A stretch of DNA of 55,681 nt, from NCBI RefSeq assembly GCF_902809815.1, contig NZ_CADDIL010000003.1, positions 210,099 through 265,779 of the forward strand, read 5' to 3'. The position numbers were made by a program, and so were the translations under genes. This document shows, piece after piece, positions 10,194 to 20,111 of the stretch (within the stretch, counting starts at the first letter, position 1; every line of letters begins with the position of its first letter). The stretch comes from Spiroplasma endosymbiont of Danaus chrysippus. Lineage in GTDB: Bacteria; Bacillota_I; Bacilli_A; Mycoplasmatales; VBWQ01. The notes under the pieces were generated by a model, which saw nothing but the letters and a program-made list of their open reading frames with translations, was not told the origin of the DNA and did no database searches.

Positions 10194-11325
10194 GGTGGTT
10201 AGCCCTTTTTACTAGACCATTAATTTAAAAAAAACTTGAATGTATTCGAAAAACAATTGTGTTATACAATTAACACTAATTTTGACATGAAAGGATTTTT
10301 AATAATGGATAAAATTAAACAAATAGCATTAGTAATTAACAAGTTAAATATCAAACAAAAAATTCAAATTATTGATGATAGCAAAAACCAATATTCAATT
10401 AGATATCTTTGCCAACATCTTCAACTAAACCGATCAACATATTATTTTGTAAAAAACAAACAAAACCCTATTAAAAAAGAAAAAAATCAAATTAGTAATT
10501 GTACACATAAATATCAAGAATTATGCCAACTTTTACTTGAATTTCATTTTACAAGAAAAGGACAAATTTATGGCTATTTACGAATTTTTTCAGCATTTAA
10601 AGAATGATTAAAACAATACAAACATATTATTTTAAATCTAGAATTATCAACAAAACAAATGCGAAAAATTATGAAAGATCACAATCTTCAAGGATTAAAA
10701 CAAACTAAAAATAACTATCCTAAAAACAAAAAAAATCCAAATAAGTGAATACCTACAATGGATAAAGTAAACAAAGATTATAAAAGTACAACCTCTTCAA
10801 ATCAAATTTGATCAATGGACACTAAACAAATAAATACTAAAGAAGGTTGATTATATCTTTTTGTAATTATTGATTTTTATTCAAATAATATTGTAAGCTA
10901 TAATACATGTTCAAACAAATCCTATCAAGATTTAATTCTTCCTGCACTTGAAAAAATAAATCAACAATTCTCTTGAAACCAAGTAAAAAACGTTATTTTA
11001 CACTCAGATAACGCCAACGAATTTTATTGTCAAGACATCACAAATTGAGCTGCTGATAAGCAAATAATTTTAAGCAAAAAACAACCTTATGATATTGGTG
11101 GCAATGTAATATCTGAAAACTGTTTTTCTCATTTATCTCAAGAATGACTACCTAAAGGTTCAAATCAATATTTTTCTCTCAATGAAGCTATAAATGATGT
11201 AAACCAATATATTATGTTTTATAATTACGAAAGAATACATTCTAAATTTCTAAAACCACCAATTTCACAAATAAAAATTTAAAACTGTCTATCCAAAAGT
11301 GGTCCAGTATTTAGGGCTAACCACC
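10194..11325 (+). mobile_element. IS3-like insertion sequence, copy 1
   Basis: The element is bounded by a perfect 13-bp inverted repeat GGTGGTTAGCCCT / AGGGCTAACCACC and contains a single transposase gene. Unlike copies 2-4, its left end carries GGTGGTT in place of one or more GCTACTT heptamers. No target duplication is visible, and excision restores the reading frame of the host gene. Confidence 0.85.
10305..11282 (+). CDS. IS3-like DDE transposase (rve domain)
   Basis: The 325-residue protein has an N-terminal helix-turn-helix (IRYLCQHLQLNRSTYYF), the IS3-type IYGYLRI segment, then a retroviral-integrase-type core with Asp172 (WSMDTKQ), Asp235 (LHSDNANEF) and Glu271 (VISEN), a D-35-E spacing. 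There is no separate orfA. I chose the ATG at 10305, preceded by AAAGGA, over a TTG 69 nt upstream. This copy has Cys at residue 273 next to the catalytic Glu where copies 2-4 have Trp, which might weaken it. Confidence 0.9.
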
Positions 11326-11443
11326 TTTATCAATGATTTTTTGTAAAAAGTAAAGAAAAAGTAGTAGTTAAAAAAGAAACATATGAGCAGTAATAACTTT
11401 TAAATAAGAAAAATAATAATTTAGAAAATAAGTTATTATTTTG

Positions 11444-11449
11444 TATAAT
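11444..11449 (+). promoter_or_regulatory. -10 element for tsaE
   Basis: TATAAT lies 39 nt before the tsaE start; AAGAGG serves as its ribosome binding site. Confidence 0.5.
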
Positions 11450-11487
11450 AGTTTGTAAAGTATAAAATAATTATCAAAGAGGTTATT

Positions 11488-11958
11488 ATGAAAAAAAATG
11501 TATATATATTAAAAAATTTAGATGACACTAATACTCTTGCCAAAATAATTGCTAAAATTGCTAAATCAAATTTAATTTTATTATTAAATGGTCCGCTTGG
11601 TAGTGGTAAAACGCAAATTACTAAATTAATTGGTAATTTACTTGGAGTTAAAAATATTATTAATTCACCAACTTTTATTATTTGAAATAAGTATCAAACT
11701 AAATATGAATGAAATTTAATTCATATGGATGCTTATCGTTTAATTAATCCTCATTTAGAAGAATATTATGAAATAATGATGAATAATTTTATGATAATTG
11801 AATGATCAGAAAGATTAAAAATTAATTTTAATAATTATTCATATATTGCTATAGATTTTAAAATTATTGATATTAATAGTAGACATATAGTTATTAATAC
11901 TAATCTTCTTACAAAAGAGGAAGAAAAGTATTTATTTGATGCATTAAAAAAAATATAG
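11488..11958 (+). CDS. tsaE: TsaE, tRNA t6A biosynthesis ATPase
   Basis: The 156-residue P-loop protein has Walker A GPLGSGKTQ (about residue 34), the family segment SPTFIIWN, the HMDAYRL strand and IEWSERL, all characteristic of TsaE (YjeE). It works with TsaB and TsaD to make the t6A modification on ANN-decoding tRNAs. The length is typical. Four TGA codons are Trp. It converges on the rhomboid-like gene with a shared terminator between them. Confidence 0.93.
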
Positions 11959-11970
11959 AATTTTATTTAT

Positions 11971-12001
11971 AAAAAAAAGTAGGAAAAATCCCACTTTTTT
12001 T
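11971..12001. terminator. Bidirectional terminator between convergent genes
   Basis: The stem AAAAAAGTAGG / CCCACTTTTTT (one A-C mismatch) has an A run on one side and a T run on the other, so it can stop transcripts from both tsaE and the ileS-lspA-rluD operon. Confidence 0.65.
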
Positions 12002-13367
12002 ATACTTGTATATGAAAGTAATTAAGCATAATACTATTAATAGTACTTTGACTAATTAGACCAAGTTTTTGATATTGTTTTAATACTTCTAAAGTATAAT
12101 TATTATCATCAACAGGATAATAATTATTTAAACCCCAAAGTAAACCAGCAAATAATACTAATAAACCAATAGCAATTGGACTAAAAGCATAATACACAGT
12201 TATTTTACGATTATGATATCCGATTAAAGAAGCAAATAATCATCCTGTGACAAAAGCAATCATTCAATATAATAATGTCACTGCTTGTTGATCATCAGTT
12301 CTAGATCATCAAAATATTAACATTAATAAAATAGTTGTAAAGAAACGACTCATAATTGGAGTTTTAAATAATTTATAATTTCAAATGAAAGGTAACATTG
12401 CTCCTAATGAAATTACAGGAAAAACTCAAAATCCTGACATGATATTAATATTATCAACAACACTACTTTGTAAAATACCGGTTAGAATCATTGCACCAAT
12501 TCAAATGAAAATTGCTTTTCATCATCCATAAAATCCTTCAACAAATCTGCCAACACGATAAAACATTCAAAGTGAAAATATTAAATTAATAGGAGTTGAA
12601 GGATTTATATCATTACCAGCAAATGGATAAATTAATCATCTTCAATATTGATGTGCACCAAATATTAAGTTATGATAATTGGCACCAAAAAGCAAATGTT
12701 GTTGTTTATAATCTAATGCTAATCAATCATCTTGACTAAGATTTATAATTACTAGAAAAACAACAAATGTAATAATAGGAATTATAAAAAGAAATCAGGT
12801 AACTGACAAATTAGCATTAGTACATTTTTTTAATGTTTCGCTTAAGTAACGACGGTTTTGAAAATTAACTTTTTTTCAATTATCACTTAAAGTTCCAGTA
12901 CTATTATCTTTATTAGTCTCTTCATTATTTTCGGTTTCAGTTTCAAGTTGGGGTAAGTCTACCTTAATAAATTTAGTAATACTAGGATAAAATTTAGATA
13001 ATTCTTGAACAATTTTGTCACTAGTAGCAATAATAACATCAACCGCTGGTGACATTCGATTTTCGTTTTGGTTATCATCATTTAAAATAACCATTAAATA
13101 ACGAATATCTTTAACACCTTCATCTGCTAATTGTTTATGTAAAATTTCATAAACTTCATCTTTGTTTTTTAAATGGTGAGGATTAAAATTATTTTCTTTA
13201 ATAATTTTAATGATATGATAAGTATTACTATCTTTATTAGTTAGATATACTTCACCTTTAACATGTAGTTTTAATTCTTTAGGAACATTAAATGGTCGAT
13301 AATCTTGATGACTAATAAAATAATCAACTAATTGTAAACCTAAAATATCTAGAATATTATCATCCAT
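12000..13367 (-). CDS. Rhomboid-like membrane protein, probably non-proteolytic
   Basis: This 455-residue protein has a soluble N-terminal domain (residues 1-165, ending in an acidic TETENNEE stretch) and about seven membrane helices. The membrane part resembles rhomboids: HQYWRWLIYPFAG (like the WR-containing L1 loop), NLIFSLWMFYRVGRFVEGFYG (like the H..N..L..G..E..G helix) and NIMSGFWVF where GxSG would lie. An SG pair is kept, but the glycine before it and the last-helix histidine are not evident, so catalysis is doubtful. The start ATG overlaps the rluD stop by one base (TAATG), indicating translational coupling. Confidence 0.65.
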
Positions 13368-14344
13368 TATTTAACACTTTCCTTTCGTAATAATTGTAAT
13401 TTATTTTCAAAAAAATCAGGTAAATTACATTCAAAAGTCATAACTTTTTTAGTTGTGGGATGAGTAAAAGTAATGACTTTAGCATGTAAGTATTGTCCAA
13501 TATTAGCATTTTCCAATTTAAACTTGCTGTATAAAGGGTCATTTACAATTGGATGTTCAATTCACTCAAAATGAACACGAATTTGGTGTGTTCGACCAGT
13601 TTCTAATTGACATTGAACTAAAGTATAGTCTTTAAATCGCTCAATAACTGTAAAATGAGTAGTTGCTTTCTTACTATTTTGTTCATTGACCATCATTTTT
13701 AGACGATTATTATTGCTTCTAGCAATAGGCGCTTTAATGGTTCCTGATCTACCTTTAATTGTACCATGAACTAATGCAATATAAATTCGTTTAATTTCAT
13801 GTTTTTGTAATTGTTCTGCTAAAATATGATGACTAATTTTATTTTTAGCTACTAATAATAATCCTGTCGTTTGTTTGTCAATACGATGAACGATGCCTGG
13901 ACGTAAATTATTTTCATCAATATTTTCAATTTTAGATTGGAATAATAATCCGTTAACTAAAGTATTATCTCAATTACCTGCTCCTGGGTGGACAACCAAA
14001 TTATTAGGTTTGTTAATAACAAGAATTTCATTATCCTCATAAATTATTTCAAAATCAATTGCAGTTGCTTTTAAAGTTTTCTCTTTTTCATTTTTAATAA
14101 TAATATTTATTTCATCATTATTTTTTAATAATAAGTTAGCTGATGAAATAGTTTTATTATTAACTATTACTTGCCCATTAGTGATTAAATTTTGGATAAA
14201 ATTTCGTGAATAATGATGTTCTGTTAATACCATTGCTAAATATTTGTCGATGCGGATATTTTTGTTTTCATGATATGTTAGTTTTATCATCTTTTGATTT
14301 TCTATCATTGATGATTGTTGTGAATGTTCTGTTGTTGACTTCAT
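13367..14344 (-). CDS. rluD: RluD-family 23S rRNA pseudouridine synthase
   Basis: The protein has an S4 RNA-binding domain (IRIDKYLAMVL, about residues 23-85) and a pseudouridine synthase domain with the catalytic motif HRIDKQTTGLL and the downstream GRTHQIRVH. I chose ATG 14344, which has GGAGA eight nt upstream, giving 325 residues; a further in-frame ATG at 14290 sits just before the S4 domain. The first 20 residues are low-complexity Ser/Gln. The 5' end overlaps lspA by up to 167 nt in a different frame. Confidence 0.9.
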
Positions 14345-14885
14345 TATTGTGTTCTCCAAACTTTTCTTGATAGGCATTAATTATGGTTCCAATAATTATT
14401 TGTAGAATAATAATTGTGATACCAATGGTAATAAATATATCCGCAGTATTAAAAATAGTATATGGTGGGAATAGTTGTCATAATAAAAAGTCAATAACAC
14501 CACCATTATGTAAAAATCTATCGGTTAAATTACCGATTGTTCCTGCAATAACAAAACTGAGACCTAGTGCTCTGTTAATAGATTTAGTAAATAATAGTCA
14601 GGTGCTAATAGCAATTGCTACTAGAAAAGCAAAAGTTATTAGAAAGATTTTTTGATTTTGAAAAAAACTAAAAGCAGAACCATAATTAATAATAAATTTT
14701 AAATTAATAAATCCTGGTATGAATTTATATTCTTCACCAACTTTTATTCCATTTTGTACTGCTAATTTTATCATTTGATCAGTGACAATTAGAATAATAA
14801 TTGCACAAAAACAAATTATTTTAGTTAATCATTTTCAATCACGTGTTTTTAAATGATTTTTAATTGCTAATCAAGAAAATTCCAT
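14178..14885 (-). CDS. lspA: Lipoprotein signal peptidase (signal peptidase II)
   Basis: The protein has four membrane helices and the two catalytic Asp motifs of LspA: GTIGNLTDRFLHNGGVIDFL and FNTADIFITIG, plus NYGSAFSFF. It cleaves prolipoproteins at the lipobox cysteine, an important step in a cell-wall-less cell whose surface is made of lipoproteins. The conserved core ends near residue 180; the frame continues, with TGA as Trp, to 14178 and gives 235 residues with a polar tail of about 55 residues. That tail overlaps the start of rluD. It lies 31 nt after ileS in the same operon. Confidence 0.9.
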
Positions 14886-14916
14886 AATTACTTCTTTCTA
14901 AACTAATATTAGTTAT

Positions 14917-17679
14917 TTACATTATTAAGGATAACACTTCAAAACAACGATTACAAACATCTTCTTTTGTTTCATTAACAATTAATCAACAGCGAGGACA
15001 TTTAGTACCCTCTTTTGTTTTAACATTAATAGTTCAGTCATTAACGTTGCTATTATTATAATTAATATTAACTTCACTAACAATTAATAATTGTGCTAAT
15101 TCTTTTTCATCAATTGTTGATAAGATATTATGATTATCTTTAAAAATAATAGTCACTATTGTTTCTAAGGCTGTTTTAACAATTTTGTCTTTTTTAGCTT
15201 GTTCAATAACTTTATTAACTTCATTTTTAAAGTTAATAAAATATTCTCATTTTTCCATTAGTTTTGTTGGTTTGTTTAAATTTCATGGTTGTGGAAATTT
15301 TTTTAAATGAATAGAATCACTGCTTGTGTTTAAATCTTTTTTAGTTAAACTTTGGAATGCTTCTTCAGTAGTGTGTGGTAAAATAGGGGCTAATAAACCA
15401 ATTAAAGTTTTTACTATTAAAAACATTGTCATTTGTACTTGTTTTCTTCTAATGTCATTTTTGCTATTAACATATAAAATATCTTTAGTAAAATCACAAT
15501 AAAAAGCAGACAAATCATTAGTAACAAAATTTAAAATTAAATGATAGATAGTATTAAATTGGTAAGTTTGATAATTTTCATTAATTTTAGTCACTAATCC
15601 GTTTAATTTATTTAAAATATATTGATCAACTTCTGATAAACTATTAATAATTTCTTTTTCTGTTTTATTTTCAATAGTTTTGATATCTAAATCAAATAAA
15701 TTACCTAGTAAGAAACGAAAAATATTTCTGATTTTACGATAGTTTTCACTAACTTGTTTTAAAATTTCAGTACCAATTCTTGTATCATCAGTAAAATCAA
15801 CACTGGCTACTCATAATCGTAAAATATCAGCACCATTAGTATCACAAATTGATTTAACACTAATAACATTACCAATTGATTTTGACATTTTATTGCCTTT
15901 AGCGTCAGTTACAAAACCATGTGCCAGCAAGTTTTTATAGGGACTACTATTATTAGTAATAGTTCCTGTTGTTAAACTTGAATTAAATCAACCACGAAAT
16001 TGATCATTACCCTCCAAATATAAATCTGCTGGTCAAGGTAAATTATTATTTTTAATAACTGCTAAGTGGGAAACGCCACTATCATATCAAACATCCATGA
16101 TATCTTGTTCTTTATAAAAAATACCATTTGGACTATCTTTATGTTGATATTTAGGTGGTAATAAATCTTTTGCTTCTTTTTCAAATCAAATATTTGAACC
16201 ATGTTTAGCAAATAAATCACCAACATGATTAATAAGGTTTATATCCATGATTGGTTCTTTTTTTTCGGTGTAAAAAATTGGAATTGGTAATCCTCAAGCA
16301 CGTTGACGAGAAATGCATCAATCATAGCGATTATTTGTCATTAATAACATTCTTTTTTTTGCTCATTCAGGAACAAAATTTACTTTATTAATATTTTTAG
16401 TAAGTAATGGTTTGATTTTTTCAATAGCGATAAATCATTGTAAAGTAGCACGATAAATAACGGGTTTTTTAGTTCGTCAATCATGTGGATATTGATGTTT
16501 AAATCATTTCATACCAATTAATGTACCATTATTTTTTAAGTGCTCAACAATAATTTTATTAGTATCATCATAAAATTTATTGACTAATTGTTCATCATTG
16601 ATTTCTGCTGTAAATTGACCTTGATCATTAATTGGACAAAGAATTTTGATATTATGTTTTAATCCTAAATCAAAATCTTCTTCACCAAACGCTGGAGCAG
16701 TATGAACAATTCCAGTTCCATCATTTATAGTAACATGAGAACCATGAACGATTGGAGTTTTTCTTTGATATAATGGATGTAATGCTGTTAATCCAATTAA
16801 ATCTTTACCAGAAATTGTTTTAACAATTATAAAATCGGTGATGTTGTTTGCTTTAGTAAAAGAATCAATCAATGGTTGTGCAATAATATATTGTTGTTCA
16901 TTAGTTTTAATAATACTATATGTAAATTCTTCATTTACTGCTAACATTTGATTGCTAGGAATGGTTCATGGTGTTGTTGTTCAAATTATTAGTGAGGTAG
17001 GTAAGTTAAATATTTTTTTTTCATCATTTAGTAAAAAGGCAACATAAATAGCAGCACTAGTTTTTGTTAAATATTCAACTTCAGCTTCAGCTAAGGCACT
17101 TTCACTTGATGGTGATCAATATACAGGATATAAATTACGATATACTAGTTTTTTTTCTACCATTTTAGCAAAAACTTTAATTTGTTCAGATTCATATTTT
17201 TTATCATAAGTAACATAATGATCTTCAAAATCTGTTAATAATCCTAATGTTTTAAATTGATTAATTTGATTAGCAACTTGCAGTTCTGCATATTTTTGAC
17301 ATTGTTTTCTAAAATCTGATACTGCTATTGTTTTACGATTAATTCCCGAGTTAGTAACTGCTGTTTCAATAGGTAAACCATGCGTATCTCAACCTGCAAT
17401 ATAGGGTGCATAATAATTGCTACTATTATAATAGCGAACAATAATATCTTTTAAAATTTTATTTAATGCGTGTCCTAAATGTAGATCACCATTAGCATAT
17501 GGAGGTCCATCATGAAGAATAAAAGTTTTCGTAGATTTTTTATTTTTGTTAATTAGTTGTTGATATATTTTTTGGTCTTGTCAATATTTTTGTAGTTGTG
17601 GTTCTTTTATAGTTAAATTAGCACGCATTTCAAAGTTAGTTTGAGGCATTAATAATGTATCTTTATAGTTTTTATTCAT
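14917..17679 (-). CDS. ileS: Isoleucyl-tRNA synthetase
   Basis: This 920-residue class I synthetase contains the HIGH-type motif in [17 protein letters not shown], the editing-domain [38 protein letters not shown], the KMSKS signature in [10 protein letters not shown] and a C-terminal zinc finger CPRCW...CNRC. It charges tRNA-Ile; a tRNA-Ile gene lies at 46141. The ATG at 17679 is preceded by AAAGGAG. No T-box leader was recognised in the 300 nt upstream. It heads the operon ileS-lspA-rluD-rhomboid. Confidence 0.96.
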
Positions 17680-17851
17680 GTATATTATTCTCCTTTAAAA
17701 TAACAAGTTTTATTTGTACTAATTATTCTTTTTTATTCTTAAATCATTATACTAGTAATTACTTGAAATTTGTATAATATTTACTTTATTTTAATAATAA
17801 GATTTTATAAAACTTAAAAGTTAAAAATATTACTTTTAGTGAGTATTATTT

Positions 17852-17857
17852 TATAAT
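17852..17857 (+). promoter_or_regulatory. -10 element before the 17.9-kb gene remnant
   Basis: TATAAT lies about 60 nt before the AAAGAGG ribosome-binding-like site and the palindrome at 17920. The remaining sequence between 17680 and 17920 shows nothing else. Confidence 0.4.
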
Positions 17858-17919
17858 AAAGTATAAACTTATTAAAGTTTATAAAAAATATTTTTAAAAT
17901 TTTAAAAAAGAGGTTAATG

Positions 17920-17947
17920 AATAATGTTAAAAATTTTTAACATTATT
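17920..17947. repeat. Perfect 28-bp palindrome
   Basis: Each 14-nt half is AATAATGTTAAAAA and the second half is its exact reverse complement, with no spacer. It overlaps the ATG codons at 17917 and 17924 that follow an AAAGAGG site, at the 5' end of the IS-split remnant. It could be an operator or a hairpin arising from a duplication; no T run follows, so it is not a typical terminator. Confidence 0.8.
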
Positions 17948-18031
17948 TAAGAGAACAAAAAGCAAAGGATGAATTATCAGAATTAATTGGTGGTTAGCCC
18001 TAAATACTGGACCACTTTTGGATAGACAGTT

Positions 18032-19009
18032 TTAAATTTTTATTTGTGAAATTGGTGGTTTTAGAAATTTAGAATGTATTCTTTCGTAATTATAAAACAT
18101 AATATATTGGTTTACATCATTTATAGCTTCATTGAGAGAAAAATATTGATTTGAACCTTTAGGTAGTCATTCTTGAGATAAATGAGAAAATCAGTTTTCA
18201 GATATTACATTGCCACCAATATCATAAGGTTGTTTTTTGCTTAAAATTATTTGCTTATCAGCAGCTCAATTTGTGATGTCTTGACAATAAAATTCGTTGG
18301 CGTTATCTGAGTGTAAAATAACGTTTTTTACTTGGTTTCAAGAGAATTGTTGATTTATTTTTTCAAGTGCAGGAAGGATTAAATCTTGATAGGATTTGTT
18401 TGAACATGTATTATAGCTTACAATATTATTTGAATAAAAATCAATAATTACAAAAAGATATAATCAACCTTCTTTAGTATTTATTTGTTTAGTGTCCATT
18501 GATCAAATTTGATTTGAAGAGGTTGTACTTTTATAATCTTTGTTTACTTTATCCATTGTAGGTATTCACTTATTTGGATTTTTTTTGTTTTTAGGATAGT
18601 TATTTTTAGTTTGTTTTAATCCTTGAAGATTGTGATCTTTCATAATTTTTCGCATTTGTTTTGTTGATAATTCTAGATTTAAAATAATATGTTTGTATTG
18701 TTTTAATCATTCTTTAAATGCTGAAAAAATTCGTAAATAGCCATAAATTTGTCCTTTTCTTGTAAAATGAAATTCAAGTAAAAGTTGGCATAATTCTTGA
18801 TATTTATGTGTACAATTACTAATTTGATTTTTTTCTTTTTTAATAGGGTTTTGTTTGTTTTTTACAAAATAATATGTTGATCGGTTTAGTTGAAGATGTT
18901 GGCAAAGATATCTAATTGAATATTGGTTTTTGCTATCATCAATAATTTGAATTTTTTGTTTGATATTTAACTTGTTAATTACTAATGCTATTTGTTTAAT
19001 TTTATCCAT
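18032..19009 (-). CDS. IS3-like DDE transposase
   Basis: Intact 325-residue copy of the transposase described at 10305, with the D-D-35-E triad and Trp at residue 273. ATG at 19009 preceded by AAAGGA on the minus strand. Confidence 0.9.
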
Positions 19010-19112
19010 TATTAAAAATCCTTTCATGTCAAAATTAGTGTTAATTGTATAACACAATTGTTTTTCGAATACATTCAAGTTTTTTTAAATTAATGGTCTA
19101 GTAAAAAGGGCT

Positions 19113-19133
19113 AAGTAGCAAGTAGCAAGTAGC
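19113..19133 (-). repeat. Three tandem heptamers at the IS left end
   Basis: AAGTAGC is repeated three times (GCTACTT on the IS-sense strand). Copies 3 and 4 have two units; copy 1 has none. Confidence 0.9.
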
Positions 19134-19508
19134 AATAAACTAAATTGTTATTTTTCACAAAAACATAAATCAAAAAAATGATTTTTTGAAAAAGTTAAAA
19201 CTGAAGTTAATAATAACGAACATTATTTTGAAAAACTTTTTAGTTGTGAAAATCTTTTAAAAGATTTTCAATATTATTATTAAGGTTAAAAATTAAAAAA
19301 TATACTTTTTTATCAATTATTTAAGAAAATTTTATGTAATCAGAATGTTGTTTTAAATAATATTTTTAATTAGAAAAAAATAAATAATTGAATACCAATA
19401 AGAATACAGATGTATATTAGTAGTTAATTATAAATATCAAAAATATATAAAATTAAAAAGGTTTTAATTTTTTTAGTAAATAAAACTAAAAAAACTTTAT
19501 TTTAGTAG

Positions 19509-19514
19509 TATAAT
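19509..19514 (+). promoter_or_regulatory. -10 element of the left small RNA
   Basis: TATAAT ends 5 nt before the first hairpin of the putative RNA, the spacing expected for a transcript that starts at the hairpin. The following ATAAAAATACTTA is nearly the same at the right copy. Confidence 0.6.
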
Positions 19515-19519
19515 AAAAA

Positions 19520-19606
19520 TACTTACTTAGTTAAGGGTAAGTAAATATTCATTGCGGTTGGCACCTAACAGTGAATAGGAGTTACCATTATTGGTAACTC
19601 TTTTAT
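19520..19606 (+). ncRNA. Putative structured small RNA, left copy
   Basis: In order: 5' hairpin TACTTAC / GTAAGTA (19520-19543); the core GGTTGGCACCTAA (19556-19568) held in a loop by the flanking TATTCATTG / CAGTGAATA pairing; terminator hairpin GAGTTACCA / TGGTAACTC (19579-19600) followed by TTTTATTTT. The same order, spacing and core recur at 36865, while stem bases differ with compensating changes, which supports RNA structure. No reading frame of note is present. It has its own -10 box. Function unknown; a trans-acting regulator, an antisense RNA or a packaging-related RNA are all possible. Confidence 0.6.
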
Positions 19607-19734
19607 TTTAAATAATTATTATATACCTGAAAATTTAATAATATTTAAATTATTTATATAATATGAAAATAAAAAATATTGTAAAAATTTCTAAAATTTG
19701 GTAAAAGATAAGTGTAAAACTAAATATAGTTTTT

Positions 19735-19770
19735 AACCCATTGCTTTGTTTGTAAGTAAATGGGTTTTAT
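19735..19770 (+). terminator. Hairpin in the leader of the 55-residue gene
   Basis: AACCCATT (19735-19742) pairs with AATGGGTT (19759-19766) around a 16-nt loop and is followed by TTATTTTAC. It lies between a possible promoter (TATAAT, 19656-19661) and the ATG at 19792, so it could attenuate that gene or end a short leader RNA. Confidence 0.5.
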
Positions 19771-19791
19771 TTTACTAAGAAGGTGTATAAA

Positions 19792-19959
19792 ATGCGTGAT
19801 AATGATAAAAGAAAATCAACAACATTTCAGCCAATAATGGAAAATAATCCAGAAAATATTTTTGCTCAAACCGATGGTTCTATAAAAAAAAGACATGGAA
19901 GTTTAGCAATAAAATCTTCTAGAAGTGAAAATAGTTGGTCGTTTAAAAAATGCGTATAA
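19792..19959 (+). CDS. Small hypothetical protein
   Basis: The 55-residue frame starts at ATG 19792 after AAGAAGG and ends at 19959. It is polar and basic (MRDNDKRKSTTF, SIKKRHGSLAIKSSRSEN) with no membrane segment. Its one tryptophan is TGG, unlike neighbouring phage genes, which use TGA. It sits at the left edge of the phage block. I do not recognise it; a small DNA-binding or regulatory protein is one possibility, without direct evidence. Confidence 0.5.
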   Translation: MRDNDKRKSTTFQPIMENNPENIFAQTDGSIKKRHGSLAIKSSRSENSWSFKKCV

Positions 19960-19995
19960 AGTATATTTTTTTGAGAGAAAAATATCTTTAATTGT

Positions 19996-20011
19996 TGATA
20001 TAATTATATCA
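19996..20011. promoter_or_regulatory. Symmetric site with -10 boxes on both strands
   Basis: TGATATAATTATATCA is a perfect 16-bp palindrome that places an extended -10 (TGATATAAT) on each strand. It lies between the 55-residue gene and the end of the transposase-like gene, about 100 nt from either. The TGATATAATTA string is the same as at 21369 and 21825. Confidence 0.35.
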
Positions 20012-20111
20012 TATTATATTTAACAAATAAAGTATTTTAGTGTTTTATTTTTATTAAAATAATTTAAAAATTCCTAACTATTTAGGTTTAGAATTATTTA
20101 ATTTTATATTA

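Larger units (their letters stand above)
10114..11393 (+). pseudogene. Small basic protein gene split by an IS3-like element
   Basis: The frame begins at ATG 10114 after an AAAAGGAAG ribosome binding site and is interrupted at 10194. Removing 10194-11325 joins codons exactly (GAT C + TT TAT CAA) and gives an unbroken 49-residue protein, starting MFKDIKFRFIKRKKN and ending KKETYEQ. It is highly basic with no membrane segment. The function is unknown. The exact join shows that this insertion made no target-site duplication. Confidence 0.7.
17989..19133 (-). mobile_element. IS3-like insertion sequence, copy 2
   Basis: The right end is GGTGGTTAGCCCT at 17989; the left end consists of three tandem AAGTAGC units (19113-19133). 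Removal restores the frame of the surrounding remnant, with no target duplication. The transposase gene inside is intact. Confidence 0.85.
17941..19283 (+). pseudogene. Gene remnant split by an IS3-like element
   Basis: An open stretch starting HYLREQKAKDELSELI (17941-17988) rejoins exactly, after removal of 17989-19133, with NKLNCYFSQKHKSKKWFFEK and continues to a stop at 19283, about 66 codons in total. There is no start codon in this frame because a stop precedes it within the palindrome; the nearby ATGs are in other frames. It may be the 3' part of a decayed gene or a gene frameshifted near its start. The function is unknown. Confidence 0.55.

Noticed and set aside
10236-10304. TTG-initiated N-terminal extension of the IS3-like transposase
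   Set aside because: No ribosome binding site, and the ATG at 10305 has AAAGGA and starts right before the helix-turn-helix.
17690-17915. T-box leader upstream of ileS
   Set aside because: No T-box core (UGGN) or specifier stem could be found in the AT-rich spacer.
19113-19133. Short CRISPR-like array
   Set aside because: Three direct heptamers without spacers at an IS end; no cas genes in the window.
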